A stretch of 64,000 nt of DNA, from NCBI GenBank assembly GCA_028641055.1, contig CM054060.1:241084833-241148832 (forward strand), in the 5' to 3' direction. Position 1 is the stretch's first letter. Every line of letters starts with the position of its first letter. The notes beneath the pieces were generated by a model. It did not search any database. It saw only the letters and a program-made list of their open reading frames with translations, and had not been told where the DNA came from. A program made the position numbers and the translations under genes. Source of the stretch: Alopecurus myosuroides. Taxonomy: Eukaryota; Streptophyta; Magnoliopsida; Poales; Poaceae. This document shows, in pieces, positions 11,025 through 21,792 of the stretch.

Positions 11025-11745
11025 GTACTCTGTGCTTGTTAGCAGATTAATATCTAACACTAGTTTCTAGCAGAACTAGCAGTTTTTAGTCTATTTTAGA
11101 CCTGCTACACTGATTCATTTCAGTGCTATTTCTCTGTCGAGTACAATGTATTCCAGAATATCTAAGATGTAAATATATTTCCATGTTTTTGTACATGTCG
11201 AGATTATTACATCCACTTGCAATAGAGATTTTAAATTTCTTGCAAATTCTAATGCAAAATTTAAAGTGATTTCATCAAACTGATGTCTTGGGATCACGAG
11301 GTGGTGTGTAGATTTAGCTACACCTACTGTTTAAGTCTATATTTTGTCATTTGACATCATGAATGTCAATGTGCTCTCCCGGACATTTAATTAAGTTATG
11401 GCATATGGCATTCGAAGCGTGAGTAAACTCTGCTAATGCTGCTAGATCTACTCCAATAATTCTTTGGAGATTATCTACAACGTGTCATACTTAACAATTT
11501 GAAGTTCACACTAATAATTTCAAGCCGATTCTTGAAATTTCATTTATTTTGCATAATACATTACAACATAAACCATGACGGATTTTTATTCTCTGGTCTT
11601 AATGTTGTAATAGAACATAAGTATTGTTATCATTTATATTGTATCAGCACTTTGATATAATAAGATTGTAATCTATGTATTTAAATAAAGGATTCTTATT
11701 GAAAATTCTTCATTTTTATATATAGTTCTCTACGGGGACAATCCG
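11025..11745 (+). other. AT-rich non-coding part of copia-1
   Basis: About 720 bp between the nested insert and the pol gene. It is AT-rich with stops in all frames and no gag motif. In-frame codons directly upstream of the pol ATG (YIVLYGDNP) suggest that pol once extended upstream or was fused to a preceding frame. Confidence 0.5.
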
Positions 11746-12666
11746 ATGGAAGAGGAATTATGCCTTGTGGACAGTGCTACCACAAACTCCATACTGAGGG
11801 AGTTGAAATATTTCCAAACTTTGAAAAAGATGAATGGTGATATTTTAACAATCGCTGGACGCGATACGGTAATTGTTGGCACCGGTCGTGCCATATTTAC
11901 CCTCCCAGGTGGTACACAAGTGATAATTGAGGATGCATTATTATATCCCGATTCTTCACGTACCCTAATCAGTTATCGAGATATCCGTAAGAATGGTTTT
12001 CACATTGAAACCCATGAAGACAACAAAGAGGAATATTTACTCTTCACAAAAGATCACGGATATGGCAAGCAAGTACTTGAAAAAATTCCTTCTCTATCGT
12101 CCGGACTGTACTATACGTACATTAAGCCCGTAGAACATGTTGCTTACAAGGTAATTTTCCAGAATGTTAACGCATTCCAAACTTGGCATGATCGCCTAGG
12201 CCATCCCGGTATCGGGATGATGAGGAAGATTACTAGCAATTCCATTGGTCACAATTTGCTTGAGTCCAAATTTCCTCAGTCATCGGATTTTGTGTGCACA
12301 TCATGTGCCACGGGAAAGCTTATTCTGAGGCCTTCGCACCTCAAGATTCAAGCTGAACCACTTCAATTTCTTGAACGAATTCAAGGAGATATTTGTGGTC
12401 CGATCCAACCATTATCTGGACCGTTTAGGTATTTTATGGTTCTTATCGACGCATCTACACGATGGTCACATGTGTGCCTTCTTTCCACACGGAACCATGC
12501 ATTTGCCAAAATAATGAGGGAAGTAATTAAGTTACAGGCCCATTATCCAGAAAGTCGAATTAAATCAATTCGCATGGACAATGCTAAAGAATTCTCCTCA
12601 CGTGCTTTCAATGACTATTGCATAGCCCTGGGGATTGAAGTTCAGCACTCTGTTCCATACGTTTAG
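11746..12666 (+). CDS. copia-1 Pol, N-terminal part: protease and integrase core
   Basis: The frame opens at ATG 11,746. An aspartic-protease active-site motif appears at once (CLVDSATTNSIL, residues 6-17). A GAG-pre-integrase zinc region follows (HDRLGHPG with CTSCATGK, about residues 149-192), then the integrase core with its first acidic residue in GDICGPI and second in MDNAKEF. TAG at 12,664-12,666 stops the frame shortly before the third catalytic residue; the same frame continues directly after it. The protein would process the polyprotein and insert cDNA into host chromosomes. Unless the stop is read through, this copy gives a truncated product. Confidence 0.9.
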   Translation: MEEELCLVDSATTNSILRELKYFQTLKKMNGDILTIAGRDTVIVGTGRAIFTLPGGTQVIIEDALLYPDSSRTLISYRDIRKNGFHIETHEDNKEEYLLFTKDHGYGKQVLEKIPSLSSGLYYTYIKPVEHVAYKVIFQNVNAFQTWHDRLGHPGIGMMRKITSNSIGHNLLESKFPQSSDFVCTSCATGKLILRPSHLKIQAEPLQFLERIQGDICGPIQPLSGPFRYFMVLIDASTRWSHVCLLSTRNHAFAKIMREVIKLQAHYPESRIKSIRMDNAKEFSSRAFNDYCIALGIEVQHSVPYV

Positions 12667-15306
12667 ACTCAAAATGGTTTGGCTGAATCCCTAATTAAGA
12701 GGATCAAACTCATTGCAAGACCTTTGTTGATGAATTGCAGCTTGCCAACATCGTGTTGGGGTCATGCAGTTTTACACGCTGCTGACTTAATACAATTGCG
12801 ACCTACTGCATATCACAGTACTTCCCCTCTGCAATTGGTACGTGGAAATCCACCTAGCATTTCCCATCTGCGTAAGTTCGGATGTGCTACATACATCCCG
12901 ATCTCACCACCTCAACGGACATCCATGGGCCCACACAGAAGATTGGGGATCTATGTGGGGTACAAATCGCCGTCGATTATTAAGTACCTGGAACCCCTTA
13001 CCGGGGATCTATTCACAGCCCGTCACGCTGATTGTATATTTGACGAGGAACATTTTCCGGCATTAGGGGGAGATTTCAAGTACCAGAAAGAATGCCCGGA
13101 AATTGATTGGAATGCTCTTGCCATTTCAGCCTCCGATCCACGTACCCAAGAAACTGAACTCCAAGTTCGGAAAATAATAAATTTGCAACATCTTGCAAAT
13201 AATCTGCCAGATTCATTTACTGATCTAAAAGGTGTCACAAAATCCTTGAATCCCGCCAGAAATGCGCCCGAAAGAGTGGAGGTACCAACTAAAACCACTC
13301 AACTCCCTATTCCTAGAAAGAGGGGGAGTAGTAAGGAATCTGACCCGGATCATGCTTCCCGCAAGCAGCAAAGGAGAGCGAGGAGAAACTCCTCGAAGTC
13401 AGTAAATGCAAGTCAACTCAACGTTGACAAACACCTTATGGGAAGTATACACCCAGTGGAAGGGCAACCTCCACAACCCAGCTCCAGCTTGCACACACTG
13501 GCTGGAACATCGGAACACCTGGACTCACGCGTATTGGGAAATCACGAAGAGTCATCAAGGGCGCAGGAGATATCCATCAACTATATCGATTCTGGAGAAT
13601 CATTCAACCGTAAGTCTACGATTGTCGACACTTATTTTTCTGCTACAATTGCAAATACCCTTCTTAATGATCATGATCCAAGGACTATCGTTGAGTGTGA
13701 AAAACGCTCCGACTGGCCTCAATGGAAGGATGCAATACAAGCAGAACTAGCCTCGCTTAATAAAAGGAAGGTATTCACAGAAGCAATACCAACACCTCCC
13801 AATGTTTTCCCTGTGGGATTCAAATGGGTTTTCCTCCGGAAACGGAATGAGAACAATGAGGTGGTGAGATACAAAGCAAGGCTCGTAGCACAGGGTTTCA
13901 CGCAGAGACCCGGCATTGATTTCAATGAGACATATTCTCCAGTTATGAGTGGTATCACTTTCCGATATCTAATATCTTTGGCAGTGCAAAATCGTCTATC
14001 TATGCAGTTGATGGATGTCGTGACCGCATATCTTTACGGGTCACTAGATTCGGACATTTACATGAAGGTTCCTGACGGAATCTCTGTCCCGGATGCAAGC
14101 GCAAAACGCAACATGTACTGTGTAAAACTTAACAAGTCTTTATACGGCTTGAAGCAGTCGGGGCGGATGTGGTACAACCGACTTAGTGAGTTTCTTCTTC
14201 AGAAGGGTTACTCCAACAATGATGACTGCCCATGTGTCTTCATCAAGAAGTCCTCTTCAGGATTTTGCATAATTTCCGTGTATGTCGATGATCTTAACAT
14301 CATTGGCAACGCACAAGATATTGATGAAGCACGCAATCATCTAAAGATGGAATTTGAGATGAAGGATTTGGGTAAAACCAAATTTTGCTTGGGTCTTGAA
14401 CTCGAGCACCTTCCCTCAGGAATAATGGTACACCAAGCTGCCTATATCCAGAAAATATTGGAGAAATTCAATATGGACAAATCCTATCCGTCTAAAACTC
14501 CCATGGTGGTTCGATCTCTAGACGTAGAGAAAGATCCGTTCAGGCCGAGGGATGATGGAGAAGAGATGTTGGGACCCGAGGTCCCATATCTCAGTGCCAT
14601 TGGAGCGCTTATGTATCTTGCAAATTGCACGAGACCTGACCTCGCATTTGCAGTAAATCTACTTGCTAGACACAGCGCAGCTCCCACCAAACGTCATTGG
14701 GCGGGAGTCAAGAATGTCTTTCGATATCTCCAAGGCACAAAGGATCTTGGCCTATTCTTTCAGTTCCAGAGAAATCTGGATTCCAATATGATTGGATACA
14801 CTGATGCTGGCTACTTATCTGATCCCCATAATGCCAGATCGCAAACCGGCTTTGTGTTCCTACATGGTGGAACAGCCATATCATGGAAGTCTTCAAAACA
14901 GACCCTGGTTGCAACGTCCACCAATCATTCTGAAATAATTGCATTATATGAGGCATCACGCGAAAGTGTGTGGCTTCGCAGAATGATAAACCACATACAA
15001 CAGTCATGTGGAATTGGTTCTATAGAATCATCCACAATTATCTACGAAGATAATGCGGCTTGTGTTGCACAGATGCAAACAGGATATATAAAGAGCAATA
15101 TCACCAAGCATATTGCCCCTAAGTTGTTTTATCCCCATGAACTACAGAAGAGTGGGGAAATCAACATCTTGCAAGTCAAATCATGTGATAACCTCGCTGA
15201 TCTTTTCACGAAGTCTCTACCAACTTCAACATTCCAGAAATACATTTATGGGATTGGTATGCGACGGCTTCGGGATTTGCAAGAGTCGGGGGGAGTATCT
15301 TCGTGA
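12667..15306 (+). CDS. copia-1 Pol, C-terminal part: integrase end, RT, RNase H
   Basis: In frame with the upstream part after one stop codon. It starts TQNGLAES, which supplies the integrase catalytic Glu, and has no ATG of its own near the start. Integrase C-terminal sequence (RKFGCATYIP, RRLGIYVGYKSPS) follows, then a spacer, then copia-type reverse transcriptase from about 13,700 (WPQWKDAIQAELASL, RLVAQGFTQ, SLYGLKQSGRMWYNRL and catalytic YVDD at about 14,280). RNase H follows (TDAGYLSD, ATSTNHSEIIALYEASRE, EDNAACVAQ, HIAPKLFYPHEL), ending at TGA 15,306. Apart from the one stop, the 2.6-kb frame is undamaged, consistent with a recent insertion. Confidence 0.92.
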   Translation, partial: TQNGLAESLIKRIKLIARPLLMNCSLPTSCWGHAVLHAADLIQLRPTAYHSTSPLQLVRGNPPSISHLRKFGCATYIPISPPQRTSMGPHRRLGIYVGYKSPSIIKYLEPLTGDLFTARHADCIFDEEHFPALGGDFKYQKECPEIDWNALAISASDPRTQETELQVRKIINLQHLANNLPDSFTDLKGVTKSLNPARNAPERVEVPTKTTQLPIPRKRGSSKESDPDHASRKQQRRARRNSSKSVNASQLNVDKHLMGSIHPVEGQPPQPSSSLHTLAGTSEHLDSRVLGNHEESSRAQEISINYIDSGESFNRKSTIVDTYFSATIANTLLNDHDPRTIVECEKRSDWPQWKDAIQAELASLNKRKVFTEAIPTPPNVFPVGFKWVFLRKRNENNEVVRYKARLVAQGFTQRPGIDFNETYSPVMSGITFRYLISLAVQNRLSMQLMDVVTAYLYGSLDSDIYMKVPDGISVPDASAKRNMYCVKLNKSLYGLKQSGRMWYNRLSEFLLQKGYSNNDDCPCVFIKKSSSGFCIISVYVDDLNIIGNAQDIDEARNHLKMEFEMKDLGKTKFCLGLELEHLPSGIMVHQAAYIQKILEKFNMDKSYPSKTPMVVRSLDVEKDPFRPRDDGEEMLGPEVPYLSAIGALMYLANCTRPDLAFAVNLLARHSAAPTKRHWAGVKNVFRYLQGTKDLGLFFQFQRNLDSNMIGYTDAGYLSDPHNARSQTGFVFLHGGTAISWKSSKQTLVATSTNHSEIIALYEASRESVWLRRMINHIQQSCGIGSIESSTIIYEDNAACVAQMQTGYIKSNITKHIAPKLFYPHELQKSGEINILQVKSCDNLADLFTKSLPTSTFQKYIYGIGMRRLRDLQESGGVSS

Positions 15307-15685
15307 ACTATTCCTGTTCAAAGCATCATATTACACTCTTTTTCCCTTTATGAGTTTACTTTTCAGGTTCTCATTAAGATTTTTAATGAGGTAATATCAA
15401 CATAAGATTATATGTCATACTTTCTGTTTTCCCCACTGGGTTTTTTAGGAAGGTATACACGACATATTTATTGTCCTCTAAATTCTATGGATATACTTCA
15501 TATTGAGTTAAGAGGGGCAATAATCATTATATGTTGGATCATTTTCTCCTTATTTTCCCACAGGGTTTGAAGGAGTTTTACCAGCATATCCTATACTACT
15601 CCTCATATTTTTCCCACAGGGTTTTTGGAGGAGTCTTAATCAAAGATGATGGATCCTTATGCAGTCAAGTGGTGATTAGGGGGAG

Positions 15686-15932
15686 TGTTAAGATTAATTA
15701 GCCTAGCGGTAATTAGGGTTAAATCCCCACTTTTCTCTCCCGTGTAACCCCACGATGTGGAACTGTAGCGGTTTTACCTAGGAGCGTCGCCTCCAGGAAA
15801 CCGTCTTTTGGAACCGACGCGTTCCTTTGTAAGCGTCTGTTCCCCTGTATAAAAGGATCATGTAACCATCAATAAAAGCAGTTCGATTCATTTGTTCATT
15901 CTCTGGCTCTCTCTCTCGATCGAATCACAACA
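15686..15932 (+). repeat. 3' LTR of copia-1
   Basis: The 247-bp LTR follows the polypurine tract and is flanked on the right by the TCCCC duplication. It keeps a full TATA box (TATAAAAGG, 15,848-15,856) and AATAAA just downstream, so promoter and polyadenylation signals lie close together. Confidence 0.92.
15848..15856 (+). promoter_or_regulatory. LTR TATA box
   Basis: TATAAAAGG in the R/U3 part of the copia-1 3' LTR, about 30 bp before CATCAATAAAAGC. The 5' LTR has lost AAAGG at this place. Confidence 0.6.
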
Positions 15933-15937
15933 TCCCC

Positions 15938-16590
15938 GATGGCGGCGAAGCTTTATGGAGTTCCTCTCAGTGTAGAAACATTGGAGAAGGATGTAATTGT
16001 GATTTGTGTTTCCTATGGTCCTTTTGTAAAATGCAGCTGGTGGGTCCTTCGTACCTGTAGCTTGTTAACAAAAACCGTCTGTCCTAACGAGATTATCTCC
16101 AAATCCCCGCCTTAGCGAGAGTCAATGTGCCATCATGGATATGATGCCTACTTGGGGGGCGGTTCCTGGCGTACATGATAAACAATTGTTTCAGGCCTTC
16201 CATAATTCTCCAAGTCATCGTATCTTAGCAGTTGCCACCTAGGATTAAGACTGACGTGGAGGTGTAATGAAGACAGAGCTAATTGTCGTATGTAAGCTAA
16301 GCGACGGATCTTGCCCCACGAATTCAGGAAAAAACAAGTCTGAGTGATCTAGTGTGGCATGTGCATGTGTCCTCCGTCTTTTCTCTTCACGCGTCTAGAT
16401 GTTGCGCTAGCACAGAGTCATAGAAGATCCCACGGTGCATTAACTCTGGATGCAAGAAAAGAAACACCACACAATATGCTCGCCTCCACCGTATTTTCTA
16501 TGACGTGGATTGTTATTAGACACGGTTTTACCGTTTCCCATTATGGATGGCCTCATAGTCTCGTTGGGGTGGCGGTTCCTGGCGTGCCCA
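15938..16590. other. No gene recognised; target DNA of copia-1
   Basis: About 650 bp between copia-1 and the hAT/copia-2 block. A GGCGGTTCCTGGCGT motif occurs twice (near 16,157 and 16,571), hinting at older repetitive DNA. No coding or RNA feature seen. The last bases CCCAC (16,588-16,592) are the left target duplication of copia-2. Confidence 0.5.
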
Positions 16591-16598
16591 CTGAGAAG

Positions 16599-17341
16599 TC
16601 AGGTTTCAGGTGGGGCGGGCCATCCCGCAAGGCCGCGACGCCGCCCCGCTAATTTAGTCCGCATAACGCCGCTGGGCTATCCGCATAAGTTGTTGCGGGC
16701 TGAAGCGGGTAGGCTGCGTCGTCCGCAAGTTTGCCGCTGGAACCGCGTCGTCCGCGAGCGTTGGCAAAAAATCGTCTGACGCGCGCCCGCGAGCGTTGCG
16801 TTCCGAGAGTTTTCAACACGACCTGAACTCCATTCCATGCCCATATAAAGGAGTCAGTTGCTTTGCCCGCACCCTCCAGCGATTAATATGGCTTTCCTTT
16901 CGTTACCAGCCAGCCAGCCCAATGCGCTCCCCACGGATCATGCATATGCATGGAGCCGACACTGCCTCTGCGGGCACCCGCAAGTGGCCCAGGGCGCATG
17001 CCGCTGACACTGCCTATACTGCCAGGGTTCAGTATGCGCCTGGCGCTTCCGTCCGTCGGTGCCACGCCGTTCGTAGTACTCCCTCCGATTTTAAAAAAGT
17101 GTCAGAGCAAAACAACTACGATAGGTATAACTCATAGTGTAACTTGCGACATTTTTTTAGGATCGGAGGGAGTAACAAAAGACACAACTTTAACGGGTGT
17201 ACGCGGGCTCAAGTGGGTTGTCGCACCGTCCCGCTTTATTTCTAGCGGTCTGTGGTGGCAGCCGCGAACGTCTGCAACCCGCTCATCGTCCCGCATATGT
17301 GCTGTAGCGAGCGCCCGCAACCCGCCCCACCTGAAACCTGA
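16599..17341. mobile_element. hAT-like DNA transposon
   Basis: Perfect 21-bp terminal inverted repeats begin TCAGGTTTCAGGTGGGGCG at the left and end with their inverse at 17,341. The flanks are CTGAGAAG on both sides (16,591-16,598 and 17,342-17,349), an 8-bp duplication as made by hAT transposases. An alternative phasing with 9 bp cannot be fully excluded, because the base at each junction is shared. The 743-bp element has no transposase and contains a Stowaway MITE. A TATA-like CCATATAAAGG lies at about 16,841-16,850. Confidence 0.82.
17079..17172. mobile_element. Stowaway MITE inside the hAT element
   Basis: The 94-bp element begins CTCCCTCCGATTTTAAAA and ends with the inverse TTTAGGATCGGAGGGAG, flanked by TA (17,077-17,078 and 17,173-17,174). 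It has the usual inverted-repeat termini that fold into a hairpin. It is younger than the hAT element it interrupts. Confidence 0.92.
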
Positions 17342-17342
17342 C

Positions 17343-17671
17343 TGAGAAGAGTAGAGAGAGTTAAAACTGAATGATTTATGTTATTGATAGAGACCGTCGA
17401 TTGCATATACTAGCCGAACAGACTTGAGTACAAGTTGGTTATAAAGTTGGAGTCAATTCGGGAAAGACTTGACGACAGTGATTAGACAAACAGTGATTCT
17501 AACTGCTAAGCAGTTATCTAGGGTAAATACCAACTACTCTATTAGCCTAATATTTACGCTACTCCCTCCGATCCGAAATAAGTGTCGGAGGGAGTAGTAT
17601 ACACTTACACAAATTTCTAATAAGATCACGACACTTATTAAGGATCGAAGGGAGTACTTTTATTCCTAACA
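17343..17671 (-). repeat. 3' LTR of copia-2 (with MITE)
   Basis: Same repeat as 21,524-21,748, lengthened from about 225 to 329 bp mainly by a Stowaway MITE. Its first seven bases were duplicated by the hAT insertion at 16,599-17,341. Confidence 0.9.
17562..17654. mobile_element. Stowaway MITE inside the copia-2 LTR
   Basis: The 93-bp element begins CTCCCTCCGATCCGAAATA and ends TTAAGGATCGAAGGGAG, flanked by TA (17,560-17,561, 17,655-17,656). The other LTR has a single uninterrupted TA at this point, an empty-site control. An additional internal GTCGGAGGGAG suggests a rearranged or chimeric copy. Confidence 0.93.
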
Positions 17672-18000
17672 TTCCCCCTTGGACAATGCTGTATTCCAAG
17701 GTTTATTGTCTTGAGAATCTTCATATATCTCCGAGTAGTGGAAAAATCATGATAATCTTTAGTCTTGAATATTTGAGTATTTCTTGATCTTGTATTGTTG
17801 ATATCTTTCAAATATCCCGTGAAAACTATAGGGAGAAAATATAGTAATTTCATATACCGTAGGTATATAGTAATTGTCTCAATAGATCCCATATAAGAAA
17901 TCAACATAGGAAGACTCATAAGGAAATAGTACAATATTATTATCGAATGATAATTAATAAGTTCAGTTCTAGGAATTTTCTCCGCCTGAACTTTGCAATT

Positions 18001-21000
18001 CTATATTCGTCTAATACCAATGCCATGAATGCATTTTTGAAATGTTGTTGTTGGTAAAGACTTAGTGAAAAAATCTGCAAAATTGTTACATGATTTTATC
18101 TGCAAAATATCACTTTCTCCATTTTTCTGTAATTCACTGTTTTGGAGCAATATTTTTTGTGATGTTACTTTTAACATATCCCATATGCATTTGAGTAAGA
18201 CATGAAATATTATCCTCATAGATAATAGTTGGTGATTCTAATGAACCAACACCACATAAAGTTTGAAAATGGTTGATCACTCTGCGAAGCCATGCATACT
18301 CTCGTGAAGCTTCATATAATGCAATTACTTCAGAATGATTAGTGGATGTTGCTACTAAAGTATGTTTTATTGACTTCTATGAGATAGTAGTTCCACCATA
18401 TAAAAACACAAACCTGTTTCTGACCTAGCATTATGGGGACCAGAAAGATATCCAGCGTAAGTGTAACCAATCAGGGCTTTTCTTGTTTTTTCCTATAGAA
18501 TAAACCAAGATCTTTAGTACCATGTAAATATCTGAAGATATCTTTACTCATGCCCAATGGTGTTTTGTTGGAGCTGCACTATGTCTAGCCAAAAAAATTA
18601 CTGCAAAGGCAATGTCTGGTCTAGTACAATTTGCGAGGTACATCAGTGCTCCTATGACACTAAGGTATGGGAACTCAGGTACCTCTTGGTCATAATCCCT
18701 AGGTCTAAAAGGATCCTTTTTCATATCAAGGGATCTAAGGACCATTGGTGTCTTGGGTGTATACGATTTATCCATAGTGAAAATTTTCAAAACTTTTTGA
18801 ATATAGGTGGGATGATAAACGAGCATTCCCGAGGGAAGGTGCTCAAGTTGCAAACCTAAGCAAAATTTGGTTTTTCCCAAATCTTTCTTCTCAAACTCCG
18901 TAATTAAATGATTGCGTGCTATAGCTATGTCAGCCGTGTTACCAGCAATGTTGAGATCGTCAAGATACACCGAGATGATGCAAAATCCCTTAAAGAATTT
19001 ATTTATAAATACGCATGGGAAATCATCATTATTGGAGTATCCTTTTTGGAGAAGGAACTCACTCAGCCGGTTATACCATATTTTACCCGACTGTTTCAAG
19101 CCATAGAGTGACTTTTCACACAATACATGTTATGATTTATGTCTGGATTCGGAATTTTAAGTCCATCAGGAACTTTCATATAAATATTCGCATCTAGTGA
19201 TCCATATTAGTATGCGGTCATGACATCCACGACTGCACTGCTCATTTGTATTGTCAATTGATATTAAATATCGAAGCGTAATTCTACTCATTACAGGAGA
19301 ATATGCATCGTCGTAGTCGATACCGGGTCTCTGCATAAACCCTTGTGCTTTGTATCTCAGCACCTCATTATTTTCGTTACAAAACCCATTTAGCTCCCAC
19401 ATGGAAATCCTTTTGAGGAGTAGGTATTAATTTAGAGAATACCTATCTTTTGTTAAGCGAGAGAAGTTCTGCCTTAATTGCTTCCTTCCATTGAGGCCAA
19501 TCCGAGGGCTTCAGGCACTTTCATAGATTTTGGCTTTGGATCCAGTTGCAGGGTTTTAGCAATTTTTGAGGAGAAATATAAGTCGACAAGAGTACTCTTT
19601 CTATCGTATTATTCTCCTAAATCAATATAGTTTGTGGATATTTCTTTAATTTCTTCAGGCACCGTGTGATTTCCCAAAACAACGGAGTCTGAGTGTTTTA
19701 ATGTCCCAGCTTTAATATTTGTGCGCACATGTATGCTAGGTTCGAGATATTCAGCATCTTTTTGGTGTCTATCAACTTCAGGTTAATTTGCATTTACTAT
19801 CATATATTTTGATTTCTTTGTTTTTGCGGTGGCGCTGGAGAAGCCATTTTCTCTATAACCAGATTTCTCCCCCTTTTATTTGCAATTGGGAGTTGAGTAG
19901 TTTTATTTGGTATCTCTACTCATTCTGATGCATCGACTACATGATATAAGATTTAGTGACACCTTTGTGATCAGTAAATGCATATGACAAATTATTTGCA
20001 ATGTTTTGTAAATCTATTATTCTTTGAACTTCAGATTCAGATTCTCTAGTACGTGGGTCTAAGGACTGAATGGCTGTAATATTCAAATATATTTCCTGGC
20101 ATTCTTTGTGGTTTGTTTCTCCCCCTAATGTCGGGAAATGGTCCTCATCAAAAATAGAATCAGCGTAACGGGCTGTATACAGGTCTCGTGTAAGGGGTTC
20201 TAAATATTTTATAATTGACATAGATTTATATCCCACCTAGATTCCTAGTTTTCTATGGAGGCCCGTTGAGGTACGCTGCAGTGGTGATAACGGTACGTAT
20301 ACAACACAACCGAATTTTCGGAGAAGAGAAATGCGTGGCTGATTGCCACGTACTATTTGAAACGGGGAAGTTTCATGATATGTAGTTGGTCTGATTTGGA
20401 TAAGATCCGCGGCGTGTAAAACCGCATGTCCCCAACAAGAGGTTGTTAAATTTCAATTCTTTAATAACGGTCTAGCAATCAATTTTACTCTTTTGATTAA
20501 AGATTCAGCCAATCCATTTTAAGTATGAATATATGATACTGAATATTGTAGATGAATACCTAAAGCCATGCAATAATCATTATATGCGTGTGAACTAAAT
20601 TCACTTGTATTATCTATTCTTATTGTTTTTATCCTATGTTCAAGATGATTTTCTCTTAATTTGATAATATGAGCTATTAGTTTGGCAAAAGCATGATTGC
20701 GTGTGGATAATAAACACATATGTGACCATCTAGTGGATGCATCAATTAGAACCATGAAGTATCTAAATGTTTCTGATAGAGGTTGTATTGGACCACATAT
20801 ATCTCCTTGAATTCTTTCAAAAACATTAAGTGACTCATTATTCGCTTTGAGGTAGGACAGTTTAATAATTAGCTTCCCGGTAGCACATTCAGTGCATACA
20901 AAATCTGATGATTTAGGCAATCCTTTAATCGTAAATTGTGACCAACTGAATTGGCTATAATTATTATCATCATACCTATTCCAGGATGAACAAGGTGATC

Positions 21001-21465
21001 ACGCCAAGTCTTGAATTTATCAAGATTTTGATGAAAAAAATATACGCAACATAATGTACGAGTTTAATGTATGGAAAGTATAATTTGGATGAGAACGAAG
21101 AAATTTTTTCAAGAGTTTTTCCCTCATATCCGTTGCTTTTTATTAAAAGCAAAAATTCTTTCTTATCCATCTAACCTTTTGAGATGGAAATCGTTAGATC
21201 GGATATCTTATAAAACTTATAAGTGTACGAGTAGATTCAGAATAGAGGAGTGCATTCTGAATTACAATAGTAGTGAATGATTGATTTTAGGGAGTGTGAA
21301 AGTGTCTCTTCCTAAACCAATAATTGATTTGTTACTATCAGTTATCGTCATAACATCTTCCTTTCTCTTTGTAAGATTTTGGAAGCATTTTGTTTCCCTT
21401 ATAATTGTATTAGTGGTAGCATTATCCACTAAACATAATTTTTCCACCATCCAATTGTTTCCCAT
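18001..21465 (-). pseudogene. copia-2 Pol remnant
   Basis: Minus-strand pieces of one Pol in order: protease (CLVDNATTNTII, 21,465-21,262), GAG-pre-integrase and integrase (CTECATGKL, GDICGPI, RIDNTSEFSS, 20,920-20,519, then TAA in the place of the codon before NGLAES), integrase C-terminus (20,236-19,937), reverse transcriptase start (19,402-19,166) and body (SLYGLKQSGKIWYNRL, VYLDDLNI, 19,123-18,548), and RNase H end (KSCNNFADFFTKSLP, 18,219-18,001). Frameshifts and stops separate the pieces. YVDD has become YLDD. Only about 60 bp lie between the 5' LTR and protease, so gag is absent. Confidence 0.88.
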
Positions 21466-21523
21466 TTCTTTCTTTGTTTCTTCCGCTGTAGCCTATTGCT
21501 TTGGTAGAAACGCGTGCATGACG

Positions 21524-21748
21524 TGAGAAGAATAGAGAGAGATAGAAGTGAATGATTGATGTTATTGATAGATACTGTCGGCTGCATATAGTAGCCAAAC
21601 ATACGTGAGTACAAGTCGGTTACAAACTATTCGGAAAAGACACGGCGACAACGATTGGACAAACTATGATTCTAACTTCTAAGCAGTTATCTAGATAAAT
21701 ACTAACTACTCTATTAGCCTAATATTTACGCTACTTTTATTCCTAACA
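21524..21748 (-). repeat. 5' LTR of copia-2
   Basis: 225-bp LTR with TG...CA ends on the plus strand reading. It carries TTAGCCTAATATTTACGCTACTTTT uninterrupted, where the other LTR holds a MITE. It is followed by the right CCCAC duplication. Confidence 0.9.
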
Positions 21749-21792
21749 CCCACAACGTTACAAGGACACTTAAAGATGCACCATGCATGCTT

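Larger units (their letters stand above)
6169..15932 (+). mobile_element. Ty1/copia retrotransposon copia-1 (with nested insert)
   Basis: Direct LTRs begin TGTTAAGATTAATTAGCC and end AATCACAACA at 6169-6410 and 15,686-15,932. Flanks are TCCCC on both sides (6164-6168, 15,933-15,937). A polypurine stretch, ATTAGGGGGAG, precedes the right LTR. Coding order protease, integrase, reverse transcriptase, RNase H identifies the copia superfamily. The two LTRs differ by about five substitutions and one 5-bp indel, so the insertion is fairly young. A 3.1-kb insert with Stowaway ends (7912-11,022) lies inside. No gag domain or CCHC zinc knuckle is seen. Confidence 0.93.
17343..21748 (-). mobile_element. 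Ty1/copia retrotransposon copia-2 (decayed, reversed)
   Basis: LTR copies at 17,343-17,671 and 21,524-21,748 both begin TGAGAAGA and end CCTAACA. On the minus strand a purine tract, CCAAGGGGGAA, precedes the LTR at 17,671, which makes that the 3' LTR. The right flank is CCCAC (21,749-21,753). The left flank, CCCAC at 16,588-16,592, is now separated from the LTR by the hAT insertion. The LTRs differ at many positions, and the coding region is full of stops, so this is an old copy. It is related to copia-1 in Pol but has a different LTR. Confidence 0.9.
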
